From: Pseudomonadota bacterium
GTDB taxonomy: Bacteria > Pseudomonadota > Gammaproteobacteria > Pseudomonadales > Azotimanducaceae
Reading direction: 5' to 3'
Assembly (NCBI GenBank): GCA_009936895.1
Contig: JAACDS010000159.1
Span: 1-6,574, forward strand
Length of the DNA: 6,574 nucleotides
Under the pieces are notes generated by a model. That model searched no databases and was not told where the DNA came from. It saw nothing but the letters and a program-made list of their open reading frames with translations. Shown here in pieces: positions 1 to 4,466 of this stretch. Positions within the stretch are counted from its first letter, which is position 1. Every line of letters starts with the position of its first letter. The translations under genes and the position numbers were made by a program.

Positions 1-2
1 AG

Positions 3-569
3 AAACGTCGCAATCAGATTTTAGAAGCAGCCGGCAGCCAGTTTTTGGCGCACGGATTTGCCGGTTCTTCGATGCAAGGAATCGCAAAAGCCGCGGGCAT
101 CTCCCGCGCGTCGCTCTATACCTACTTCGGCAATAAAGAAGAGGTTTTTCAAGCAGTATTGAAATTGCTGGAGGGATTCATTTGCCAGGATGCGAAGCGA
201 GCCGTAGCAGCTTTGGGCCGAGACGCGCCGTTTGAGACACGCTTGATTGCGGCTTTCGAGACGAGGCAAGCGACATGGTTTAGTTTCACGAAAACGCAAT
301 CGTCTTACGCGTTCGAATTACTTCAACTGCGAGCTGAGAGCGCCACCCGAGACGAAAAAACAGCCTTCGAAAAGCTCATTGAGCAAATGCTGACTGACGC
401 AAAAACCTCAGACGATCTCCCGTCGCAAGGCGCCGCTCCCCCCACTCAGGATCTCGTTGCAATACTGATGCGAAGCTCTGGAGGCATTGCCCTGTTTGAA
501 GGCGATTCCTTAGCCGAAAAAAGGCGTCTCTTACGAGTCCTAATTCAATCCTTTCTGCGTGGACTGTAA
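3..569 (+). CDS. TetR/AcrR-family transcriptional regulator, 5'-truncated by window edge
   Basis: DNA-binding repressor of the TetR family, which binds a palindromic operator and releases it when a small ligand occupies the C-terminal domain. The frame is already open at base 3, and the visible part is 188 residues. It starts inside helix 1 (RRNQILEAAGSQF). The helix-turn-helix follows at about visible residues 22-48 (SSMQGIAKAAGISRASLYTYF, then NKEEVF), the textbook TetR signature. Family members usually have only about 5-15 residues before this point, so little is missing. A TTG at 45 falls inside helix 1 and is not a credible start. The C-terminal ligand domain is poorly conserved in this family, so the ligand cannot be read. 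The gene ends 26 bp before the converging nitroreductase; its own target may lie left of the window. Family assignment is secure, regulon unknown. Confidence 0.93.
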   Translation, partial: KRRNQILEAAGSQFLAHGFAGSSMQGIAKAAGISRASLYTYFGNKEEVFQAVLKLLEGFICQDAKRAVAALGRDAPFETRLIAAFETRQATWFSFTKTQSSYAFELLQLRAESATRDEKTAFEKLIEQMLTDAKTSDDLPSQGAAPPTQDLVAILMRSSGGIALFEGDSLAEKRRLLRVLIQSFLRGL

Positions 570-595
570 GACTCAACGATCCATTTGGTCGCCTT

Positions 596-1270
596 TTAAG
601 CCCTAAAGGTCACGGTGTCAGCTAGCGACGCGCGCTCTGTGTGGGCATTATTTACCGCCATGGTGACATCTTCATAACCAAAGCTGATACCAAACAGTAC
701 TTTTACTTCTGAACCCAATCCAAATGCCTCTCTGACCAGATCTGGGTGGTGACCCATGGTTCCCTGCGCGCAGGAAGCCAAGCCGTTGGCTGTCATTGCC
801 AACATCAATGTCTGGGCATACATACCAACATCCCAGGCACTCCCCAAGCCGAAGCCTTCATCCATGCACAGAAAGGCAACATGGGGTGCATCAAACAGCT
901 CAAAGTTTCTAAAACTCGCGGCGGCCCGCGCCGGTTTGTCATCCCAAGCGATATCCATAGACCGATACAAAACCGCCGCGCATTCACGCCGGCGATCTTT
1001 ATAAATTTGGCCAATACTTCGCTTGGGGTCTTTATGGTCTTGGTCTGGCGCAACCTTGGACTGCACACGAGCCATCATTTGTTCGCGCAGCGTGTCACGC
1101 AACTCGCCAGAGGCTACGAAAGTCTGCCAAGGCTGCATATTTGTGCCAGAAGGAGACCAACGAGCAATGTCGAACACCTTTTCCATGACATCTTGTGGGA
1201 CCGGACGATCAAGGAACCCACGAACCGAACGACGAGACCTGACAGCCTCTTCAAAGGACATTTGCGACAT
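596..1270 (-). CDS. Nitroreductase-family FMN oxidoreductase
   Basis: FMN-dependent NAD(P)H oxidoreductase of the nitroreductase superfamily; such cytoplasmic homodimers reduce nitroaromatics, quinones or enones. With the ATG at 1270 the protein is 224 residues, normal for the family. Visible signatures are the N-terminal FMN phosphate-binding RSRRSVRGF (residues 11-19), the SPSGTNMQPW motif (39-48), the central helix region with GSAWDVGMYAQTLMLA (about 143-158), GLASCAQG (163-170), and the C-terminal GISFGYED (194-201). A TTG at 1282 would add four residues. I prefer ATG 1270 because a GAG lies 7 nt upstream and the TTG has no ribosome site. The gene is divergent from the Gfo/Idh/MocA gene across about 90 bp and convergent with the TetR gene. 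A tandem 13-bp repeat lies just upstream of its start. The physiological substrate cannot be told from sequence. Confidence 0.93.
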   Translation of the reverse strand: MSQMSFEEAVRSRRSVRGFLDRPVPQDVMEKVFDIARWSPSGTNMQPWQTFVASGELRDTLREQMMARVQSKVAPDQDHKDPKRSIGQIYKDRRRECAAVLYRSMDIAWDDKPARAAASFRNFELFDAPHVAFLCMDEGFGLGSAWDVGMYAQTLMLAMTANGLASCAQGTMGHHPDLVREAFGLGSEVKVLFGISFGYEDVTMAVNNAHTERASLADTVTFRA

Positions 1271-1278
1271 ATTACATC

Positions 1279-1304
1279 TCAATACTGCGTTTCAATACTA
1301 CGTT
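1279..1304. repeat. Tandem 13-bp direct repeat in the divergent promoter region
   Basis: Two adjacent copies of TCAATACT[G/A]CGTT lie at 1279-1291 and 1292-1304, differing at one base. They sit immediately upstream of the nitroreductase start and inside the 90-bp divergent region. The 13-bp spacing and position suggest a regulator site controlling one or both genes; that role is inference. On the minus strand the unit reads AACG[C/T]AGTATTGA. Confidence 0.75.
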
Positions 1305-1310
1305 TACCCC

Positions 1311-1316
1311 TAAGAT
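1311..1316 (+). promoter_or_regulatory. Possible -10 element for the Gfo/Idh/MocA gene
   Basis: TAAGAT matches the sigma-70 -10 consensus at four of six bases and is placed 44 bp before the ATG at 1361. No good -35 is seen at 16-18 bp upstream, where the sequence falls within the second copy of the 13-bp repeat. An activator-dependent promoter is possible; the call is weak. Confidence 0.25.
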
Positions 1317-1360
1317 TAACATTCTTTCACGATGACGCTCACGACCTAGGAACCATCCAC

Positions 1361-2359
1361 ATGCAACCAATCAATCGCCCGATCCGCTGGGGAATTCTTA
1401 GCACCGGTGCCATCGCCGCAGCCTTTGCCACAGCGCTTCGACAGGTCACTGATGCCACACTGCTGGCCGTTGGCTCCCGCAGCCAAGCGAGTGCCGATGG
1501 CTTTGCTCAGATCCATAACGTAGACCGTGCGTATGCCAGCTACGTCGAATTGGCTGCCGATCCAGACGTTGACGTGGTGTATATCGCCAGCCCTCATACC
1601 GCCCACTTCGAGAACACCATGCTATGCCTTGGGGCAGGCAAACATGTGCTATGCGAGAAACCCTTCGCCCTGAACAGCACCCAAACCGAACAAATGGTGG
1701 CATTGGCCAAACACAACGGACTGTTTTTGATGGAAGCCATGTGGATGCGCTTTATTCCACTGATTGTCGAGCTCAAGCGCAGGATCGACGCCGGTGACAT
1801 TGGCCAAGTGCGAATGGTTCAGGCAGATTTTGGTTTTCGGGCTCCGCTAAATCCAAACAGCCGGCTATTCAACCCTGAACTGGCAGGCGGTGCGCTACTG
1901 GATCTTGGTGTCTACCCGTTGGCATTTTCCGCTCTGCTGTTAGGTCAGCCCACGGAAATCACCAGCCTAGCTGACATAGGCAGGACGGGGGTCGATGAAC
2001 AGTCTGCCTATGTTTTAAAACACAAGGATGGTGAACTCAGCACCCTAGCGTCGGCGTTACGCACCCAGACATCAATGAGTGCTTGGGTCTACGGAACTCA
2101 GGGCCGCATCCATTTGCCCAAGCAGTTTTGGCGCGCCAAGGAAATGGTCCTGTACCGCAATGACATGGAGCCGGAGCCTATCCACCTGCCCTATGAGGGC
2201 AGCGGCTACCAGTTCGAGGCGCAGGAAGTGGTGGATTGTCTGCGCTCTGGCCAAACGGAAAGCAAGGTCATGCCCCTTGGCGACAGTGTATCGCTGATGA
2301 ACACAATGGATACTATTCGACGTCAATGGGGCCTCACGTTCTCAATTGAAGCGGAATGA
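1361..2359 (+). CDS. Gfo/Idh/MocA-family oxidoreductase, dihydrodiol / D-xylose dehydrogenase-like
   Basis: NAD(P)-dependent dehydrogenase of the Gfo/Idh/MocA family, 332 residues, the usual length. The N-terminal Rossmann domain shows WGILSTGAIAAAF (residues 10-22, glycine motif) and VGSRS (37-41). The catalytic ECKP-type segment appears as CEKPFALN (98-105) with Lys100, followed by MEAMWMRF (124-131). The second catalytic motif is GGALLDLGVYPL (176-187) with Asp181 and Tyr185. Tyr in place of the common His, together with MEAMWMRF, is typical of the branch containing dimeric dihydrodiol dehydrogenase and NADP-dependent D-xylose 1-dehydrogenase. Exact substrate is not determinable. Start chosen at ATG 1361 because TAGGAA lies 8 nt upstream and homology begins there. 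The frame stays open far upstream, but that part is antisense to the nitroreductase. The stop codon sits inside a 10-bp inverted repeat. Confidence 0.93.
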   Translation: MQPINRPIRWGILSTGAIAAAFATALRQVTDATLLAVGSRSQASADGFAQIHNVDRAYASYVELAADPDVDVVYIASPHTAHFENTMLCLGAGKHVLCEKPFALNSTQTEQMVALAKHNGLFLMEAMWMRFIPLIVELKRRIDAGDIGQVRMVQADFGFRAPLNPNSRLFNPELAGGALLDLGVYPLAFSALLLGQPTEITSLADIGRTGVDEQSAYVLKHKDGELSTLASALRTQTSMSAWVYGTQGRIHLPKQFWRAKEMVLYRNDMEPEPIHLPYEGSGYQFEAQEVVDCLRSGQTESKVMPLGDSVSLMNTMDTIRRQWGLTFSIEAE

Positions 2360-2379
2360 AATACCCGATCTTCAATTGA
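2342..2379. repeat. 10-bp perfect inverted repeat over the Gfo/Idh/MocA stop codon
   Basis: TCAATTGAAG (2342-2351) and CTTCAATTGA (2370-2379) are exact reverse complements around an 18-nt loop that contains the TGA stop. Each arm also contains the 8-bp palindrome TCAATTGA, so the element is at the same time a palindrome repeated at 30 bp. It could fold at the 3' end of the mRNA, but no T-run follows, so it is not a canonical intrinsic terminator. A protein-binding pair of sites is the alternative. Confidence 0.5.
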
Positions 2380-2533
2380 TTAGTCTTCTAAAGTTTCACA
2401 TGCAAAGAGAGTCTTACCGCCCACTTTTCCGGCGCTACCCGCATCCGGTCGCGCAAACTCTCTCCAGCTCAGCTTTTTTCAATCAGTGGCGGACATAACC
2501 GCACACAGCACAACGCGTAAGAGCCATAAAAAC

Positions 2534-2626
2534 CCTTCTAGGCCTGAAGGTTAGCTGGTTAAAAAACGCGACCAACGGCGCAATTTTAGCGCAATCATTT
2601 AGACCTCTAAATATTTGCTAACCTTC
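2534..2626. repeat. Nested inverted repeats, possible structured RNA or operator cluster
   Basis: The outer 10-bp arms are GAAGGTTAGC (2546-2555) and GCTAACCTTC (2617-2626). Between them lie GCGC/GCGC around a 7-nt loop (2578-2592) and the near-symmetric dyad ATTTAGA-CC-TCTAAAT (2597-2612). GAAGG at 2546-2550 can alternatively pair with CCTTC at 2534-2538, so the local and long-range hairpins exclude each other. GCGCAAT is also repeated directly at 11-bp spacing (2578, 2589). Layout is seen in sequence; any function is inference. Confidence 0.4.
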
Positions 2627-2634
2627 TGTTTTAA

Positions 2635-2663
2635 TTGATTTTTTCTAGGTTAAGAAAAATATT
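2635..2663 (+). promoter_or_regulatory. Candidate sigma-70 promoter for the zipper-membrane protein gene
   Basis: TTGATT (2635-2640) and AATATT (2658-2663) are separated by 17 bp in an AT-rich tract; each hexamer matches consensus at four of six positions. Transcription would start near 2670, just before the strong Shine-Dalgarno at 2678-2684. The symmetric dyad at 2597-2612 lies just upstream of the -35. This is a weak, position-supported call. Confidence 0.3.
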
Positions 2664-2684
2664 GACTGGGGCCAAAAAAGGAGG

Positions 2685-2747
2685 ATGATGCCGCGACTTT
2701 TCACGGCTCCAGGCAGAGAGATCTGCTGGAATTGTGGCGAGCATTAA
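2685..2747 (+). CDS. Possible 20-residue leader peptide with CxxC motif
   Basis: A consensus AAGGAGG (2678-2684) directly abuts two consecutive ATG codons at 2685 and 2688. From there a frame of 20 codons ends in TAA at 2745-2747. Its C-terminal half reads ICWNCGEH, giving a CxxC followed by a His. The peptide is too short to fold alone, and the spacing of 0-3 nt from the ribosome site is tighter than ideal. It ends 29 bp before the start at 2777 in a different frame, which would suit a leader peptide or translational coupling. An alternative is that the strong ribosome site once served the downstream gene, whose frame is open back to 2666 but lacks a start there. A reading-frame error or frameshift is a third option. 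Confidence 0.3.
   Translation: MMPRLFTAPGREICWNCGEH
2708..2730 (+). repeat. Stable hairpin with GAGA (GNRA) tetraloop in the leader
   Basis: TCCA(g)GCAGA at 2708-2717 pairs with TCTGCTGGA at 2722-2730 across the loop GAGA (2718-2721), giving nine base pairs with one bulged G. GAGA belongs to the stabilising GNRA tetraloop class. The hairpin lies inside the putative leader peptide frame and about 45 nt before the ATG at 2777. No U-run follows, so it is not an intrinsic terminator. It could affect ribosome passage or mRNA stability. Confidence 0.5.
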
Positions 2748-2776
2748 CGCTAATTCTAAGTCGACGGGGTATGCCA

Positions 2777-3190
2777 ATGAGCCCAAGAGAAACAGAGCTG
2801 AATCCTGACGTTTCATACATTGCCGAGCAATACACTACGCCACCTGCCAGAAGCAGTCGGGCGGGTCAGCTTGCGGTTGAATTAGCCGCCGAAAAGAAAC
2901 GCCTAATCGACGACCTTCGCGAACTGCAGGCTGAAAACGAGGATCTAAAATCAACCACACCTATCGGGACCATCGACTGGTATGTCAAGTGGGCGGCCAC
3001 CTTTCTTTCAGTGAGCGGGATTTTTTTGATGTCTGCGGGCCTTGGTATGCAAGGGCAAATCGCCTATGTCATCAGCGCCGCCGGCTGGGTCTTCGTGGGC
3101 GTGCAGTGGGGCGATCGTGCGATCATGATCGGCAGTTCCATCAGCGCAACTGCGGTGATGATGGACCTAGTCCGGACTTTAACTGGCTGA
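2777..3190 (+). CDS. Small membrane protein with leucine-zipper-like N-terminal segment
   Basis: I do not recognise a named family. From ATG 2777 the product has 137 residues. Residues 1-30 are polar. Residues 31-59 form a charged predicted coiled coil with leucines at 36, 43, 50 and 57, exactly seven apart, plus Leu47 and Asn54 at the alternate core positions. Three hydrophobic stretches follow: about 69-88 (WYVKWAATFLSVSGIFLMSA), 94-111 (QIAYVISAAGWVFVGVQW) and 115-130 (AIMIGSSISATAVMMD). The pattern of short membrane hairpins with a W-G-D-R turn recalls small membrane proteins of unknown function in marine bacteria and phages, but I cannot confirm homology. CGGGG lies 7 nt before ATG 2777, so it is preferred over ATG 2771 and TTG 2732. 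No signal peptide is evident; the coiled coil would sit on one side of the inner membrane and could mediate oligomerisation. It converges on the next gene. Confidence 0.7.
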   Translation: MSPRETELNPDVSYIAEQYTTPPARSSRAGQLAVELAAEKKRLIDDLRELQAENEDLKSTTPIGTIDWYVKWAATFLSVSGIFLMSAGLGMQGQIAYVISAAGWVFVGVQWGDRAIMIGSSISATAVMMDLVRTLTG

Positions 3191-3221
3191 TGAGTGAGGA
3201 TCCATCGGAGCACCGCGAGTT

Positions 3222-3247
3222 CCCTGGACGGCCGCAGGTTTCCAGGG
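3222..3247. terminator. Hairpin between convergent genes, possible terminator
   Basis: CCCTGGA (3222-3228) and TCCAGGG (3241-3247) form a perfect 7-bp stem with a 12-nt loop in the 81-bp gap between the two converging small genes. There is no T-run on either side, so a canonical intrinsic terminator is not supported. Position alone suggests a 3'-end role for both transcripts. Confidence 0.35.
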
Positions 3248-3271
3248 CCTAACACTGACCTAGCGCCGGCC

Positions 3272-3598
3272 TTATCCGTGACCGGCAGGCTCACTTTGTC
3301 GGTCGGCGTTGTAGCAGGCCTGAAGGGCGCTATTGGTCAAGTCACCCACGATGCCTCGCATCGTCGGTTCCGGCGCGTGCACCATTCGGGCACGTATCGC
3401 CAACGCCATGCTCACCGCTTGGAGAATATCGCCATTGGACGTCTCGCCGAGAATTTTCAGATCGCTGGCGAGGGCATTCATTAGGGTCGTTAGCAGTTGA
3501 TGAACACGGACACTGTCTTCGGTATGCGCGTTCAGCGGAAACTCAATATCGAATGTATCACCGGTATCCGTGGTGACTGTGTAGGGCAGATAATCCAT
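3272..3598 (-). CDS. Small hypothetical protein, unrecognised
   Basis: No family recognised. The preferred start is ATG 3598, giving 108 residues, because GGAG lies 6 nt upstream on the minus strand; an ATG at 3610 has no ribosome site. The product is soluble and mildly acidic with no signal peptide or membrane segment. Residues 1-20 alternate as a short beta pair (DYLPYTVTTDTGDTFDIEF). The rest looks helical: about 28-50 (VHQLLTTLMNALASDLKIL), 54-74 (NGDILQAVSMALAIRARMVH), and 79-97. A single Cys95 is present. Codon use and amino-acid content look like a real protein rather than a shadow frame. It converges on the membrane-protein gene with an 81-bp gap and follows a doubtful mini-ORF on the same strand. 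Function unknown. Confidence 0.65.
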   Translation of the reverse strand: MDYLPYTVTTDTGDTFDIEFPLNAHTEDSVRVHQLLTTLMNALASDLKILGETSNGDILQAVSMALAIRARMVHAPEPTMRGIVGDLTNSALQACYNADRQSEPAGHG

Positions 3599-3623
3599 TG
3601 AGCACTCCATTGGGACGTCGCTT

Positions 3624-3643
3624 GACTGGGGTGACTACCAGTC
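3624..3643. repeat. 6-bp-arm inverted repeat upstream of the small hypothetical gene
   Basis: GACTGG (3624-3629) and CCAGTC (3638-3643) flank an 8-nt loop, 25 bp upstream of the ATG at 3598. It could be an operator or a 5'-leader hairpin. Arms this short are common by chance. Confidence 0.3.
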
Positions 3644-3681
3644 GCCCGAGCGTTTCTCTAGGTGATAGTTGATGTTGAACG

Positions 3682-3879
3682 TCATTCATAACGACTTGGT
3701 CTCGTAAACCGCACAATCGCTCCCTGGTGCTCCTCCGACACCGGTATCAGACACATCAAAACGCGTGACCCAATGTCGTACTCCTCAGGAGTGCAAACGC
3801 GGAAACCAAACCTCAGCTCGTCCATGGCATCGCACGAACCGTTCGTTGATTTTGCAGGGGAACACAGCTGCCAGCTCAT
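3682..3879 (-). CDS. Doubtful small ORF, 65 residues
   Basis: A minus-strand frame from ATG 3879 encodes 65 residues; an internal ATG at 3825 would give 47, beginning MDELRFGFRVCTPEEYDIGS. The C-terminal two thirds has natural-looking composition (VLMCLIPVSEEHQGAIVRF), but I recognise no family. Neither start has a convincing ribosome site. It lies on the same strand as, and 83 bp upstream of, the small hypothetical gene, so the two could be cotranscribed. An overlapping pair of plus-strand frames looks less protein-like. A gene remnant or chance frame is equally possible. Confidence 0.3.
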   Translation of the reverse strand: MSWQLCSPAKSTNGSCDAMDELRFGFRVCTPEEYDIGSRVLMCLIPVSEEHQGAIVRFTRPSRYE

Positions 3880-3999
3880 TTCAAACCCGCCAAGGGCAAC
3901 TGCGGACTGTCGGTCACCCTGCCGCTACTTCGATTCCGGCGCGCGCTCTATGTCGACATTGACTATACTGCCCGCCACGTTTCGGTCGAGGGGGCCAAT

Positions 4000-4392
4000 G
4001 TGTCCATATCCGATAAACAAAAATACGCTTCAATAGCCACGCAAAAACGTGACGGAAGCTGGGTATGGACTCCTGTTTGGTTTGCCTCTGCGAACGAGAC
4101 CTACTATGTATTTTCCGCAGGCTCCGCCGGCAAAGTGAAGCGCCTGCGAAACTTTCAAAGCATTCAGGTAGCGCCTTGCACCGTGTCAGGAAAAATCACT
4201 GGTGAATCATTCACAGCCAAAGGCTGGCTGGAAAACGATGAAAAAAAGATTCGCCGGGCCTACCGCGCGCTGCGAAGTAAATACGGTTGGCAGATGCACC
4301 TACTCGACTTTTTCAGCAAGCTCAGCGGCAACTATCAAAAAAGACAGTGGATTGGGTTTTCTTTTACCGAAAACGGAGCCGGTTCAGCCTGA
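4000..4392 (+). CDS. PPOX-class flavin/F420-type split-barrel oxidoreductase (Rv2061-like)
   Basis: Small member of the pyridoxamine-5'-phosphate-oxidase-like split-barrel fold, 130 residues. The order of motifs fits the family described as probable F420-dependent PPOX enzymes related to Mycobacterium Rv2061: KYASIATQKRDGSWVWTPVW (residues 8-27), GKVKRLRNFQSIQVAPC (44-60), GKITGESFTAKGWL (64-77), then a helical part with RRAYRALRSKYGWQMHLLDF (85-104). The C-terminal strand ends with RQWIGFSF. The start is GTG 4000, supported by GAGGGGG at 3988-3994, 5 nt upstream; an overlapping ATG at 3998 is in another frame. Proteins of this group bind FMN, FAD, heme or F420, and the cofactor here is not predictable. 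A proteobacterial host lacking F420 would favour a flavin. It converges on the carotenoid oxygenase gene, 74 bp apart. Confidence 0.85.
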   Translation: MSISDKQKYASIATQKRDGSWVWTPVWFASANETYYVFSAGSAGKVKRLRNFQSIQVAPCTVSGKITGESFTAKGWLENDEKKIRRAYRALRSKYGWQMHLLDFFSKLSGNYQKRQWIGFSFTENGAGSA

Positions 4393-4422
4393 TTGCACTT
4401 GCCTAATATCAGCGTTTTTGCA

Positions 4423-4445
4423 GCGCCCAACGGCGATAGGGCCGC
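4423..4445. terminator. GC-rich hairpin between convergent genes, possible terminator
   Basis: GCGCCC (4423-4428) pairs with GGG(c)CGC (4439-4445) around a 10-nt loop, with one bulged base. It sits in the 74-bp gap where the PPOX and oxygenase genes converge. No T-run follows the stem on either strand, although T5 lies at 4415-4419 on the plus strand before it. Weak evidence beyond position. Confidence 0.3.
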
Positions 4446-4466
4446 TCAACCCCTTGCATAAAGATC

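Larger units (their letters stand above)
2360..2684. other. Intergenic region rich in inverted repeats, no protein gene seen
   Basis: About 325 bases without a credible coding frame. The left part has a 7-bp inverted repeat, AGAGAGT at 2406-2412 with ACTCTCT at 2457-2463, enclosing two CCGG copies, and a T6 run at 2474-2479 that starts 10 nt after the stem. The right part (2534-2626) is a nest of dyads annotated separately, followed by an AT-rich tract that may hold the promoter of the downstream gene. Arms of this length arise by chance fairly often, so an RNA gene is possible but not shown. Confidence 0.5.
3599..3999. other. Gene-poor region between small hypothetical gene and PPOX gene
   Basis: About 400 bases without a confident gene. 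It holds only the doubtful mini-ORF at 3682-3879, the inverted repeat at 3624-3643 and a 13-bp odd palindrome, ACTCCT-C-AGGAGT, at 3780-3792. The reading frame of the PPOX gene is open back to 3850, preceded by TGA at 3847, but has no usable start codon there. The promoter of the PPOX gene should lie here; I see no clear hexamers. Confidence 0.5.

Noticed and set aside
21..299. Minus-strand frame opposite the TetR gene
   Set aside because: Arg/Cys-rich shadow of a clear TetR coding sequence.
746..1360. In-frame upstream extension of the Gfo/Idh/MocA gene, which would give a 537-residue protein
   Set aside because: This part is entirely antisense to the nitroreductase, has no domain-like features, and the true start at 1361 has a ribosome site and begins just before the Rossmann motif.
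2631..2816. Minus-strand 61-residue frame opposite the leader
   Set aside because: No ribosome site, overlaps the promoter and leader of the plus-strand gene, and composition is not distinctive.
3559..3748. CACCGGTATC repeated at 3559 and 3739
   Set aside because: A single 10-bp repeat pair with no positional logic; one copy is inside a coding sequence.
3780..3792. 13-bp odd palindrome ACTCCT-C-AGGAGT
   Set aside because: A single short dyad inside a doubtful frame; expected by chance at this frequency.
3765..4036. Two overlapping plus-strand frames before the PPOX gene
   Set aside because: Low-complexity, Pro/Arg/Ser/Thr-rich translations with no ribosome site; they overlap each other and the PPOX start in the wrong frame.
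4389..4419. CTGAT/ATCAG hairpin followed by T5 as intrinsic terminator of the PPOX gene
   Set aside because: Only five base pairs, AT-rich, 14-nt loop; too weak to call although placed correctly.
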